A stretch of DNA of 64,000 nt from FEB-25 sp963822175 (GCA_963822175.1 CAWGGJ010000006.1:310001-374000), one strand, 5' to 3'. Positions 33,540-42,258 are shown, numbered from the stretch's first letter. The notes: generated from the letters alone by a model not told the origin. Program-made: numbers and translations.

Positions 33540-34856
33540 CTGGCAAGATCAGCGCATCAAGCAGCTCTGGCAGATTTACAACTACGGAACCATAGCCGTG
33601 TATGTATCGTGGGTGGCGGTCCAGCGGGAAGTTTTGCTGCCTTACAGCTGCTTAGGTTGAGTGGGCTCCATGACCTGCAGCTTGAGGTGCGGATTTTTGA
33701 GCCACGAGATTTTTCAAGACCCGGACCGAGTGGATGCAACCGTTGTGCAGGTCTGCTCTCCTCTCGATTGTGGGGAAATTTGTCCGAGCTGGGCCTGTCA
33801 ATTCCTGAGGACGTCCTCCAGGCAGAGCTGCAGTCGTATGCCATTCACCTGGATGGGGAGACAATTCACCTTCATCGACCTGACCCCGATCGCAAGATTT
33901 TAAGCGTTTATCGTGGCGGTGGTCCCCGCATGCTGGAAGGCACTCCGGAGGCGAGTTTTGATCATTTTTTACTCCAACAGGCGTTAACCCGCGGAGCAAT
34001 CCATATACAAAACCGGGTAAGAGATGTGAGCTGGGAGGGGCTGCCGGTGGTCCACACCATATCTGAATCCTACCCAGCTGATTTCCTCGTCCTGGCTATC
34101 GGGATCAATAGTAAATCACCTTTAGATGCCAGGTATCGATACACCCCACCCAATTCCGAGATCATGGCACAGGATGAAATCCTGCGTCCGGAGAATTGGG
34201 ATTCGGATGAAGTGAATGCCTATTTTCAGCATCCCCTGGGATTGAGTTTTGGCGCCATTATCCCAAAGGGGCGCTATCTGAATATCTCCCTGCTTGGCAA
34301 AGGCTTTACCCGCGATACCGTGGATGAATTCGTATCCGCCCAGAACCTGGTTGATATTTTACATTACACCCCCTCCAGCAGCCTGTGTGGATGTAATCCG
34401 CGTATTGCTGTCAGTGCTGCAAAGCATTACTTTGGTGACCGATGGGTTGCAGTCGGAGATGCTGCAGTTACCCGCCTGTATAAGGATGGAATCGGATCTG
34501 CATTTCAGACAACCAGGAACGCAATCTCAACTGCATTCCAGGTGGGGATATCTCGCCATGCCTTTGGTAAACATTATGCACCCGTCTGTCGGGCAATTGC
34601 CAGGGACAATTCATATGGCTTCTTGCTCTTTCGCCTGTGGAATTTCGTCCTGAATTCTCCCATGCTGCTGCAAGCCTGGAAAAGTGCCATCCTGCGTGAG
34701 AGCTCACTGCCAGTTGCTGAACAGAGGCACACGCGCGTGTTATGGGGCATGTTAACCGGAGACGAGCCATATCGCAGTCTATTCATCAAGGGTATCAATC
34801 CTATATCCCTGCTTCATCTGGGATATGGTATCAAGCCACAACGGAGAGGAGGCTAG
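33540..34856 (+). CDS. Geranylgeranyl-reductase-like FAD oxidoreductase (first copy), probable CTG start
   Basis: A p-cresol-hydroxylase-like fold flavoprotein of the GGR family, which reduces isoprenoid double bonds. The dinucleotide motif is RVCIVGGGPAGSFAALQLL, followed by the cysteine loop GCNRCAGLLS and the second FAD motif VAVGDAAVTRLYKDGIGSA. No ATG, GTG or TTG is in frame between the upstream stop and the FAD motif. The GTG at 33609 would cut off the first beta strand. A CTG at 33540 lies six bases after AAAGGAG, so I start there (438 residues). The stop is immediately before the next GGR gene. Confidence 0.8.
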   Translation: MARSAHQAALADLQLRNHSRVCIVGGGPAGSFAALQLLRLSGLHDLQLEVRIFEPRDFSRPGPSGCNRCAGLLSSRLWGNLSELGLSIPEDVLQAELQSYAIHLDGETIHLHRPDPDRKILSVYRGGGPRMLEGTPEASFDHFLLQQALTRGAIHIQNRVRDVSWEGLPVVHTISESYPADFLVLAIGINSKSPLDARYRYTPPNSEIMAQDEILRPENWDSDEVNAYFQHPLGLSFGAIIPKGRYLNISLLGKGFTRDTVDEFVSAQNLVDILHYTPSSSLCGCNPRIAVSAAKHYFGDRWVAVGDAAVTRLYKDGIGSAFQTTRNAISTAFQVGISRHAFGKHYAPVCRAIARDNSYGFLLFRLWNFVLNSPMLLQAWKSAILRESSLPVAEQRHTRVLWGMLTGDEPYRSLFIKGINPISLLHLGYGIKPQRRGG

Positions 34857-34857
34857 A

Positions 34858-36114
34858 GTGGTCCAATCACTTGGCCCATTAGTACGAGGGCATGTCGTCA
34901 TCATTGGTGGGGGCCCGGGGGGTACTGCCTGCGCATTGGCGCTACAGCGCATGGCAGCAGAGATGGGTCGCGAAATTCGCATCACCCTTGTTGAGGGTAA
35001 ACAGTTTGTAGGAGAAATGCATTACAACCAGTGTGTTGGGGTTCTTTCTCCCCCACTTCCAGAGTTATTATGGAATCATCTTGGAGTCAAATTTCCCTAC
35101 CTGTTGTTCCGCAGCGCCATCAGCCAGTATGTGATCCATACTGCTCGGGAGCAGATCACTCTCACCGATAAAACCCAACACTCGATTGCACTCAGACGGG
35201 TGCAATATGATGCATTTATGTTGGAAACGGTGAAAAAGAGCGGAATCACAGTGATTCCAGCGCGTGCGATGGATTTGGAATTCCATGATGAGCATGTGGT
35301 CGTTTACACAGATAATTCCCCCTTCGAAGCGGATGTCATCGTCGGAGCATTTGGCATGGATGATGGCAGCACCGCCATGTTCAACCGCCTGACTCCTTAT
35401 CGACCCCCCCACGCGCTTAGCTCGATCGTTACCAAATACCATCCCTCACCAGCGGACATGAAAGCGTTCGGTACTTCTATTCATGCTTTTCTTCCAGCCA
35501 ACCCTAAAATTGAGTTTGGTGGAGTAACCCCCAAGGGCAACCATCTGACGATCAACATTGCTGGCTCTGATGTGGATGCTGATTTGATGATAGCATTCCT
35601 CAACCAACCAGAAGTCCGGGAAGTTTTACCCAAATTTAATGGGGATATTGAATTCAATCCTTTGGAATTGATCTTTTATAAAGGCAGGTTCCCACGGTCA
35701 CTGGCACGGGGTTATTATGGAGATCGATATGTGCTGGTTGGCGATGCAGCCGGTTTAGTTCGCGCCTTCAAGGGAAAAGGTGTGACCTCGGCAGTATTAA
35801 CCGGCATCCGTGCCGCTGAAACGATCTTAAAATATGGGATTTCGGAGGCAGCTTTTTATAACCATTATTGCTCCCTTAACAAAGATATCACCCAGGATCT
35901 GCCATATGGACAGATCATGCGTCAATTTACCATCTTCCTCGCACATTACCGCTTGTTGGATCCTGTGATCCGCGCAGCCAAACAAAATCCCATGCTGCAA
36001 TCTGCCCTCTTTGATGCTGTCTCTGCCCATGCACCTTATCGCCAGGTGATCAAGCAAAGCCTTCGCCTGGATATCATCATGGCCGTCCTGCGCGCCTTGA
36101 TTAATAAAACATGA
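34858..36114 (+). CDS. Geranylgeranyl-reductase-like FAD oxidoreductase (second copy)
   Basis: A 418-residue paralogue of the preceding enzyme. FAD motif VVIIGGGPGGTACALALQRM, cysteine loop YNQCVGVLSPPL, second FAD motif YVLVGDAAGLVRAFKGKGVTSA. The GTG at 34858 has GAGAGGAGG five bases ahead and lies just past the upstream stop. An ATG at 34825 overlapping the first gene is less likely. Two tandem reductases may saturate different isoprenoid chains (quinone, carotenoid or lipid). The CruF-like gene at 39271 makes isoprenoid metabolism plausible. Confidence 0.8.
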   Translation: MVQSLGPLVRGHVVIIGGGPGGTACALALQRMAAEMGREIRITLVEGKQFVGEMHYNQCVGVLSPPLPELLWNHLGVKFPYLLFRSAISQYVIHTAREQITLTDKTQHSIALRRVQYDAFMLETVKKSGITVIPARAMDLEFHDEHVVVYTDNSPFEADVIVGAFGMDDGSTAMFNRLTPYRPPHALSSIVTKYHPSPADMKAFGTSIHAFLPANPKIEFGGVTPKGNHLTINIAGSDVDADLMIAFLNQPEVREVLPKFNGDIEFNPLELIFYKGRFPRSLARGYYGDRYVLVGDAAGLVRAFKGKGVTSAVLTGIRAAETILKYGISEAAFYNHYCSLNKDITQDLPYGQIMRQFTIFLAHYRLLDPVIRAAKQNPMLQSALFDAVSAHAPYRQVIKQSLRLDIIMAVLRALINKT

Positions 36115-36122
36115 AAATTGCC

Positions 36123-36152
36123 TTGTTATGCGGAGTTAATTTAGTCTATAAT
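36123..36152 (+). promoter_or_regulatory. Promoter of the amino-acid ABC transporter operon
   Basis: TTGTTA (36123-36128) and a perfect TATAAT (36147-36152), spacer 18. A leader of about 245 bases follows before the first gene. It contains a possible 31-codon reading frame (36213-36308) and no recognised riboswitch. Confidence 0.6.
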
Positions 36153-36404
36153 AAGTAGGATAGTACCTGGTAACAGGATATTGATTATGAATACTACTTT
36201 CTGAGAGTTTTCATGCGAGGACATCGTTCCTTTGGTTGGGAAGAATGCATGGAAGACAATCCAACCATGAGAGATCGACTTTCCTCCTTGCTGAAGCAGC
36301 TCGATTGAAAAAGGAGGCATTCTATAAGCTCTGCATGGAGATAAACCCATTTGACTTTGTAAACCAAATACGCTGATCATCTAATTCTCATTAAGGAGGA
36401 ACAA

Positions 36405-37337
36405 ATGAAAAAGTTCTACATTGCTGTGACATTGATCTCAATTATGGGGCTTTTACTTGCAGGCTGTTCAACGAGTACCGCCGCTCCCAAGGATAAACTT
36501 GAAGAGATCCTTGCTCGTGGCAGGCTCATCGTATCCACCGATCCGGCATATCCACCACAATCACAGCTGGTTGAAACTGCCCAGCGTGCATCTGACACAA
36601 AATGCGCCTCCGACGAGCGCACTGCTGCAGAACTGACTGGTTTTGACGTCGAGGTGGCAGTGGCGATTGCCGCAAAATTGGGTGTTGAGGCTTGCTTTGT
36701 CACCCCCGATTGGACCCTCATCACTGCAGGAAACTGGTCAAACCGTTGGGACATCAGTATCGGTTCGATGACCGTCACCCCTGAACGCATGGCGAACCTG
36801 TATTTCACCCAGCCATACTACACCACCCCGGCAGCGTTCTTTGTCAACAGCGCCAATACCAGCTACACCCAGCCCAGCGATCTATCAGGCAAGAAAATTG
36901 GAGCCTGCACGGGCTGCACGTACGACGCTTACTTAGCCGGCACTCTATCCATCCCCGGAGAGACGATCGATTTTGTGGTTGAAAACGCCGAGTTTGTTGG
37001 TTACGAAACCGACGTCTTTGCGATGCAGGACCTGGCATTGGGTGACGGTGTTCGCCTGGATTCAGTCCTGACTGCTCAGCCCCTCGGCCAAAACGAAATC
37101 AAGAATGGTCAGCCCTTCAAGCAATTGGGCGACCCGGTCTACTTTGAATACCTGGCGGGTGCGGTTGATAAAGCCACGACACCTGATCCAGTCCCCTTCT
37201 TGAAGAAAGTAAGTGAGATTATCGTGGGATTGAATTCAGACGGAACACTGCTCCAGCTCTCAAACAAGTACTACGGTTTGGATTTGACCACCGCAGCTGC
37301 TGCATTTGATCTGGCTGCTCTGAACCAATGGCCATAA
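36405..37337 (+). CDS. Amino-acid ABC transporter substrate-binding lipoprotein (family 3)
   Basis: A 310-residue extracytoplasmic solute-binding protein. The lipobox LLAGC gives Cys22. The type 3 binding fold shows LEEILARGRLIVSTDPAYPPQSQ, TGFDVEVAVAIAAKLGVE and RWDISIGSMTVTPERMANLYFTQPYY. It probably binds a polar amino acid. GGAGG precedes the ATG. Two hairpins downstream may lower expression of the membrane and ATPase genes relative to this one. Confidence 0.88.
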   Translation: MKKFYIAVTLISIMGLLLAGCSTSTAAPKDKLEEILARGRLIVSTDPAYPPQSQLVETAQRASDTKCASDERTAAELTGFDVEVAVAIAAKLGVEACFVTPDWTLITAGNWSNRWDISIGSMTVTPERMANLYFTQPYYTTPAAFFVNSANTSYTQPSDLSGKKIGACTGCTYDAYLAGTLSIPGETIDFVVENAEFVGYETDVFAMQDLALGDGVRLDSVLTAQPLGQNEIKNGQPFKQLGDPVYFEYLAGAVDKATTPDPVPFLKKVSEIIVGLNSDGTLLQLSNKYYGLDLTTAAAAFDLAALNQWP

Positions 37338-37347
37338 TCGTCATGCC

Positions 37348-37366
37348 GCTTACCCCGCTGGTAAGC
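37348..37366 (+). other. Hairpin after the binding-protein gene
   Basis: Perfect 7-bp stem GCTTACC/GGTAAGC with a five-base loop, 11 bases past the stop codon. No T tract follows. It probably stabilises the upstream mRNA. Confidence 0.5.
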
Positions 37367-37402
37367 GAGCGGATGGTGGTTGCTTTCTAGGAGTTTTTCG
37401 CA

Positions 37403-37452
37403 GGGGCTGAATGAGGATGGGTAGCTTTCTCTTCAATCAGCCCCTTTCTTTT
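37403..37452 (+). terminator. Partial terminator between binding-protein and permease genes
   Basis: GGGGCTGA (37403-37410) pairs with TCAGCCCC (37437-37444) and TTTCTTTT follows, 25 bases before the permease start. This is typical of attenuation inside binding-protein operons. Confidence 0.6.
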
Positions 37453-37476
37453 ATGACTTGAGATTGTGAGGTGTCT

Positions 37477-38349
37477 ATGGCTGTAGAAACCATGAAAATG
37501 CCGGGACAACCGGGTGTTGACCCTGATCTGGACATGGGTCTGGCATTGATGGCTCAAAAACGCCGGGAAAAACTCATGATGACGGTAAAAATAGGGATCG
37601 TCTGGGTCTGCCTGATCGCTTTTTTGACCATCCTCTTGCTCCAATTTAGATTTGATCCCGCCTACATGTTTTCGCACTACAATTTTGTCCTAAAAGGGTT
37701 GGGGACGACGATCGCGCTTTCGTTTATTTCAATCTTTTTTGCCACCGTCCTGGCATTGTTGGGAGCAGTTGCCCGTCTATCAAATAATCCCATTGCCATG
37801 GGCATCTCCGGTCTTTATGTCTCGATCTTTCGCGGCACCCCCCTGCTGGTTCAAATCTTTATCATCTACAATGGTTTACCGCAAATCGGCACGGTATTGA
37901 TCGAAAAGGGTTACCCACAACTTGGGAACATGTTCATCCTCAACGCCTTTACCACCGGCGTTTTGGCTCTCAGTCTGAATTATGGCGCTTACATGACCGA
38001 GATATTCCGTGCCGGCATACAATCCATCAGCGGTGGGCAGCGTGAAGCCGCTGAATCGATCGGCATAAATCGTATTCAGATCATGCGGCGCGTCATCTTA
38101 CCCCAGGCAATCCGTGTGATCATCCCGGATATCGGCAACCAGTTCATCGCCATGCAGAAAGACTCAGCCCAGGTTTCCGTCATGGGCGTTTGGGAAATGA
38201 CCTATCGTGCCAACCGTTTTGCCCGTATTGACAGCAAGTTCATGGAGATGTTCATCGTCGCCGCTTTCTTCTATTGGATGTTGACCATCGTCTCTTCCTG
38301 GGGAGTTGGATATATTGAAAAAAGAATGAGGCACGCCTATGAGCGATAA
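37477..38349 (+). CDS. Amino-acid ABC transporter permease (HisM/GlnP type)
   Basis: A 290-residue permease. An N-terminal cytoplasmic extension of about 40 residues precedes five to six spans. The core has LGTTIALSFISIFFATVLALLGAVARL, FRGTPLLVQIFIIYNGLP and the EAA loop GQREAAESIGINRIQIMRRVILPQAIRVIIPDIGN. The ATG at 37477 follows GAGG and is preferred over a GTG two codons earlier. It overlaps the ATPase gene by 11 bases. Confidence 0.88.
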   Translation: MAVETMKMPGQPGVDPDLDMGLALMAQKRREKLMMTVKIGIVWVCLIAFLTILLLQFRFDPAYMFSHYNFVLKGLGTTIALSFISIFFATVLALLGAVARLSNNPIAMGISGLYVSIFRGTPLLVQIFIIYNGLPQIGTVLIEKGYPQLGNMFILNAFTTGVLALSLNYGAYMTEIFRAGIQSISGGQREAAESIGINRIQIMRRVILPQAIRVIIPDIGNQFIAMQKDSAQVSVMGVWEMTYRANRFARIDSKFMEMFIVAAFFYWMLTIVSSWGVGYIEKRMRHAYER

Positions 38350-39110
38350 TGAGATCATCCGTGTTGATAATTTACACAAGTGGTTCGACATGCTGCATGT
38401 GTTAAAGGGTGTATCTTTTTCTGTTTCTCCCAAGGAAGTGCTGGTGATCATTGGCCGCAGTGGCTCAGGTAAGAGCACCCTGCTGCGCTGTTTGAATTTT
38501 CTGGAAGAGCCATCTGCCGGGACGATCTCGATTGCCGATACAACCATGACCATGGGTCCTGGTATACGCTTTGACCCGAATAAGGCCATCGCCATGCGCC
38601 TACACACTGGCATGGTCTTCCAGGAGTTCAATCTATTTCCCCAGATGACCGCCATTGATAACGTCATCGAAGGCCTGGTGACGGTAAAGAAGATGCCCAG
38701 GGACCAGGCTTTACCCATCGGTTTGAAATATCTGCAAAAGGTGGGGCTGGAGGAGAAGAAGGACGAACACCCGATCCGCCTGTCGGGCGGGCAGAAACAG
38801 CGTGTCGCCATTGCCCGTGCCCTGGCTATGGAGCCCGAGGTGATGCTCTTCGATGAGCCCACCTCTGCCCTCGACCCGGAGCTGATCGGTGAGGTGCTTG
38901 ACGTGATGAAGCAGATCGCCTTCGAAGGCACCACCATGGTCATTGTCACCCATGAAATGGGATTTGCCTGCGATGTTGCCGATCGCATCCTGTTCGTCGA
39001 TAAGGGTCTCATTGTTGAAATGCGGCCCGCCCGACCAGATCTTTGGACACGCCCAGGATGAGCGAACCAAACTGTTCCTGGAGCCCATTCGCAAGGTCCA
39101 GCAGATATAA
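38339..39110 (+). CDS. Amino-acid ABC transporter ATPase (GlnQ type), frameshift near the C-terminus
   Basis: Walker A GRSGSGKSTLL, Q loop VFQEFNLFPQMT, signature LSGGQKQRVAIARAL, Walker B VMLFDEPTSALDPE and H loop VTHEM are all in one frame. After VDKGLIVEM the frame ends early at 39061. Dropping one C near 39023 restores GPPDQIFGHAQDERTKLFLEP and a normal end at 39110. The sequence there is GC-rich (CGGCCCGCCCG), so a base-calling insertion is likely. The full product would be about 256 residues. Confidence 0.86.
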
Positions 39111-39144
39111 CTTGTCGATTATTGATTTATTGCCACAATTTCTT

Positions 39145-39178
39145 AATAAGGCGGTTATTTTCCCGCCTTATTATTTTA
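39145..39178 (+). terminator. Intrinsic terminator after the amino-acid transporter
   Basis: Perfect 10-bp stem AATAAGGCGG (39145-39154) and CCGCCTTATT (39163-39172), followed by ATTTTA. Confidence 0.8.
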
Positions 39179-39270
39179 TAAGAAAATATTTGATCTGCTT
39201 TGATCAATGACCTTCGTAACCCGTTACAATAAAATGGTATGATACCAGCAGCTTAATTCCCACCCAAATT

Positions 39271-40065
39271 ATGAGTTCCATGGGACATTCAATGACGAAC
39301 TACAAGCTGACCAGACTGATCCTTGCGGTTTTTATCGTGCTCACGATTTACAACCTCGTCAGCCTGTATGCCGGCATGCCCTACCAGCCCTTCTTTACCC
39401 CCTTGCTCACCCTGCTGGCTTTTACCTTTGCCCTTCAGCATGGCTCACAAAACCTGGGCTGGAAACGTACGCTATTACTACTCTTCCTCACCTTTGCCAT
39501 CAGCCTGTTATTTGAGTGTGTCGGGGTGGCGACTGGCAGGATTTATGGTGGCTACTACTATACCGACAAGCTGGGTTACAAATTCCTGGGACTGGTGCCA
39601 TTGATCATCCCGGTCGCCTGGTTCATGATGACCTACCCCTCCTATGTGATCGCAACCCGTGTGGTGCCTGCTTTTAAATCCACCTGGATATGGAGGCTTG
39701 CCGTGGCGGGCGTGGGAGCACTGGTCATGACCGCCTGGGACCTGGTGATGGACCCGATGATGGTGGCGGGTGACCACTGGGTGTGGGAGGAACCTGGGGC
39801 ATACTTCGGTATTCCCTTACAGAATTTCCTGGGGTGGTGGCTGACCACCTTTGTCACTTTCTGGTTATTCCTTACCCTGGCACGTATTATCCCCAAGCAG
39901 GATAGATCCAACGATTCCTTTATCCAGCTGGCCATCTGGAGCTATGCCATCGTCGGGCTAAGCACCATCCTGACCGACTTCCTCTTCGGCCTGGATGGTC
40001 CCGCCATGGTGGGCATCTTCGCCATGCTGCCCTGGGTGCTGTGGGGGTGGTGGAAAAGAGCCTGA
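39271..40065 (+). CDS. Carotenoid biosynthesis protein (CruF-like, DUF422)
   Basis: A 264-residue integral membrane protein with about seven spans. The family phrases GGYYYTDKLGYKFLGLVPLIIPVAWFMMTYPSY, AWDLVMDPMMVAGDHWVWEEPGAYFGIPLQNFLGWW are clear. CruF relatives hydrate the ends of acyclic or monocyclic carotenoids. The start is uncertain: in-frame ATGs lie at 39271, 39280 and 39292, none with a clear ribosome-binding site. It stands alone after a terminator. Confidence 0.85.
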   Translation: MSSMGHSMTNYKLTRLILAVFIVLTIYNLVSLYAGMPYQPFFTPLLTLLAFTFALQHGSQNLGWKRTLLLLFLTFAISLLFECVGVATGRIYGGYYYTDKLGYKFLGLVPLIIPVAWFMMTYPSYVIATRVVPAFKSTWIWRLAVAGVGALVMTAWDLVMDPMMVAGDHWVWEEPGAYFGIPLQNFLGWWLTTFVTFWLFLTLARIIPKQDRSNDSFIQLAIWSYAIVGLSTILTDFLFGLDGPAMVGIFAMLPWVLWGWWKRA

Positions 40066-40085
40066 TATCAGCAAGATAGTTTGTA

Positions 40086-40132
40086 GGTTGAATTGAGGGT
40101 GATGATTTACCATCCTCAACCCAACTTTTTTT
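40086..40132 (+). terminator. Terminator after the CruF-like gene
   Basis: An imperfect stem, GTTGAATTGAGG..., pairs with CCTCAACCCAAC and is followed by seven Ts. It marks the left edge of the accessory array. Confidence 0.65.
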
Positions 40133-40147
40133 ATAGTTGAGTATATT

Positions 40148-40253
40148 CCTTCGGATCCGATGATTGAGCCCAGTCACGACAATTCGTTGGAGGGAGGTTC
40201 GAACCGAGGCAAGCGTTAGCGGCCGAGGCAAGCAAAGCGGCCCGCCAGGGGCG
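40148..40253 (+). repeat. tRNA-Arg(TCG) 3'-half-like module, copy A
   Basis: Starts with the core CCTTCGGATC and ends CCCGCCAGGGGCG. The T-loop-like GGTTCGAA is interrupted by two tandem CGAGGCAAGC-type units (40204-40240). A 28-base block, CAGTCACGAC...GGAGGGAGG, lies ahead of the T arm, shared with copy F. On the minus strand only the first few integrase codons (RIRRN) remain recognisable. Confidence 0.65.
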
Positions 40254-40256
40254 TTT

Positions 40257-40375
40257 AAATGTGGGGGATTAAACTCGATTAACCCCCATATATAGCCATA
40301 GTTGGAAAAGTTAACAAATAGTTTAGCGCCATTTTAGCGCCATTAATTAAACTTTAAAAATGGATCGTGGGGGAA
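40257..40375. repeat. Right-flank block of module A with tandem TTTAGCGCCA
   Basis: A GGGGG...CCCCC hairpin region (about 40262-40289) is followed by CATAGTTGGAAAAG and two head-to-tail copies of TTTAGCGCCA (40322-40346). The same block follows modules B and D. Tandem short repeats beside a recombination core resemble integrase arm-binding sites. Confidence 0.6.
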
Positions 40376-40497
40376 AAAGACCAATCTCCGCAAAACCCTA
40401 GAGACCTATCTGTATCGAAATCCGATTAATGGTTTTATAGATTTTAATTCTCAAGCATCCTGAGTTCGATAGGTAATTGATTTTACACCATAAACCG

Positions 40498-40570
40498 GAA
40501 TTGAACCCTTACCTGCTAGGTTATGATAAACACTCTTATAAATAATATTGAATCTGTAAAACCACCAAAA
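40498..40570 (-). repeat. Degenerate inverted module (pair member 1)
   Basis: Read on the minus strand, AGCAGGTAAGGGTTCAATTCCGG resembles the variable-T-arm part of the tRNA-like repeat. The stretch is similar by eye to 41563-41635. Together with the RlaP gene between them they form a direct pair. Confidence 0.35.
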
Positions 40571-40634
40571 TTGGCTGGATATACTGCAAATATTCAGTAT
40601 AATTACTATTAGTGCGCTCATAGAAATGTAGAAC

Positions 40635-41441
40635 ATGAAGAATGCAATCATCAAATGTTTACGCGAAATAGAAGAAGAACAAAAAGTCAAGATAATCTAT
40701 GCGTGCGAATCAGGAAGTAGGGCTTGGGGCTTTCCTTCAGAAGATAGCGATTTTGACGTAAGGTTTCTGTATTTGCACCCACTCGAATGGTATTTATCCA
40801 TAGATAAGAAGCGCGATGTTATTGAGAATTCGGTCAGCGAACAGCTTGACATAAACGGATGGGATTTGAAAAAAGCGCTTTCACTGTTTAGTAAATCTAA
40901 TCCGCCTCTGATGGAGTGGCTTGGTTCTCCAATCGTATATTTAGAAGAATATAGTATTACTGAACAAATGAGAAAGTTAGCGGAAGAATTTTATTCACCA
41001 GTTGCCAGTAGCTATCACTATTTACACATGGCACAAGGCAATTATCGGGAATACTTAAAAGGGGATAATGTCTGGCTAAAGAAGTATTTTTATGTTTTAC
41101 GCCCGATATTTGCTATGCAATGGATAGAACGAAAATATGGCGTTGTACCGACTGAATTTGATGCGCTAACAGAAAAGCTGGTGACAGAACCAACGTTAAA
41201 AAATGCGATTGATAATTTGCTTCAAATGAAACGCGAAGGCGCGGAATTAGATTATGGCCCCCGGATTGAACCTATCAGCGAGTTTGTAGAGCAAGAAATA
41301 ATGCGGTTCGAAGACTATAGAATCGAATTTAAAAATCATTCAACGTCAATCGAAAAATTAGATGCTCTATTTCTTAATGCTCTGGATGAAGTATTTGGTC
41401 TTGGGAAAACTGTGGGCGCACTAACCCCAGTTTGCAGTTGA
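40635..41441 (+). CDS. Nucleotidyltransferase of the RlaP/YcgL type
   Basis: A 268-residue protein of the DNA polymerase beta superfamily. The catalytic motif is GSRAWGFPSEDSDFDVRFLY, where GS...DxD binds metal and nucleotide. A long helical domain follows. The family (PF10127, RNA-ligase-associated predicted nucleotidyltransferase) is often found in phage or mobile islands, and its substrate is not established. A TATAAT lies at 40598-40603. It is the first cargo gene of the array. Confidence 0.78.
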   Translation: MKNAIIKCLREIEEEQKVKIIYACESGSRAWGFPSEDSDFDVRFLYLHPLEWYLSIDKKRDVIENSVSEQLDINGWDLKKALSLFSKSNPPLMEWLGSPIVYLEEYSITEQMRKLAEEFYSPVASSYHYLHMAQGNYREYLKGDNVWLKKYFYVLRPIFAMQWIERKYGVVPTEFDALTEKLVTEPTLKNAIDNLLQMKREGAELDYGPRIEPISEFVEQEIMRFEDYRIEFKNHSTSIEKLDALFLNALDEVFGLGKTVGALTPVCS

Positions 41442-41562
41442 CACGACTATGCCGTGAAGGTCAGCGGTGCGAAAATCTAAAATTCATTCGGGTTGAACGA
41501 CAGTCGGAGCAAAAAACGCCGTGCAACTGAAACAATCGTTACCGAAATTGACCTTTAACTGT

Positions 41563-41635
41563 AATTGAACCTTTAACCGCTCGGTTCCGATAACAGCTCT
41601 TATGAATAACAATTCTAGTGTATCCGTAAAACTAA
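41563..41635 (-). repeat. Degenerate inverted module (pair member 2)
   Basis: The minus strand reads TATCGGAACCGAGCGGTTAAAGGTTCAATTACAG, which aligns loosely with the anticodon-to-T-arm part of the tRNA-like module. It is the partner of 40498-40570. Confidence 0.35.
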
Positions 41636-41659
41636 CCATTAGGTTGCTTGACAACACCC

Positions 41660-42088
41660 ATGCTATCCGAAGCCGATACACCGATTGATGAACGTTTCCT
41701 TTGGCTTGAGGGCAGAGTATCTCCCTCAAGCATGAAGATAATAAAATCAGGACTACCATCCACGCGACCACCCGACGCAGATGTTTTTTTTGTTGGGTTT
41801 GCTTACGCCGACTTACCATTTACCAAGCGATTTGATGTCGTTTTTCCGAAGGGTAGACCTCAGGACGGTGTTCGGTGTGTGTGCAGAATTATCGCTGCCA
41901 CACAGGATTTTGGCAAACCATTTCCAGAAATTCCACATGGCTGGAAGACAATTTGCTTGATTCAATTTACTGGAGGCATGCCCCAGCTTGTTAGGCAGTT
42001 GCCGGTTGTGGATTCGTGGTATCAGAACAAGGAATGGGTGTGCATTTGCGATGAAGCGACATGGAACCATCTCAAGAAAGCGGCCTAA
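41660..42088 (+). CDS. Hypothetical integron-cassette protein
   Basis: A 142-residue soluble protein that I do not recognise. The sequence is mixed alpha/beta with aromatic-rich segments (VFFVGFAYADLPFTKRFDVVF, IPHGWKTICLIQF, KEWVCICDEATWNHLKKAA). Its stop codon lies inside the R'' box GCCTAAC of the attC site at 42083-42175, the hallmark of an integron gene cassette. I use the ATG at 41660; a TTG at 41648 is possible. Confidence 0.7.
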   Translation: MLSEADTPIDERFLWLEGRVSPSSMKIIKSGLPSTRPPDADVFFVGFAYADLPFTKRFDVVFPKGRPQDGVRCVCRIIAATQDFGKPFPEIPHGWKTICLIQFTGGMPQLVRQLPVVDSWYQNKEWVCICDEATWNHLKKAA

Positions 42089-42175
42089 CCATGCGCTGCA
42101 GCGAGCCTGATCTTCACGCTCTGGTTGTACTTCACGCGTCCTTTAGGCTGGGTCGCTGAGCTTAGTTGGTTAAGC
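42083..42175 (+). other. Integron attC site 1
   Basis: R'' GCCTAAC (42083-42089) and R' GTTAAGC (42169-42175) match RYYYAAC/GTTRRRY. The outer 8-mers GCCTAACC and GGTTAAGC are complementary except at one position. Inside, GCTGCAGCGA pairs with TCGCTGAGC leaving one unpaired G, which is the extrahelical base expected in an attC L box. An unpaired central spacer separates the R and L stems. Length 93. Confidence 0.75.
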
Positions 42176-42258
42176 AACCAAGAACAAAACGGATGAAAAA
42201 TCGAAATGATGTATGTCCCAATCACAAAGATCGGAGGAATCCCCTTCCTTCGGATCAG
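42170..42258 (-). pseudogene. Tyrosine integrase C-terminal remnant, module B
   Basis: From the core backwards, the minus strand reads LIRRKGIPPIFVIGTYIISI, a decayed version of the LIRRN-(V/G)-IPxSIVAEMLGHTxSI segment seen better in modules C and G. No conserved tyrosine region survives. Confidence 0.5.

Noticed and set aside
34294..34653. Overlapping frames within the first GGR gene
   Set aside because: Out-of-frame shadows of a clear FAD-binding protein.
36213..36308. A 31-codon gene in the transporter leader
   Set aside because: No ribosome-binding site and an overlapping frame of similar plausibility. Kept only as an observation.
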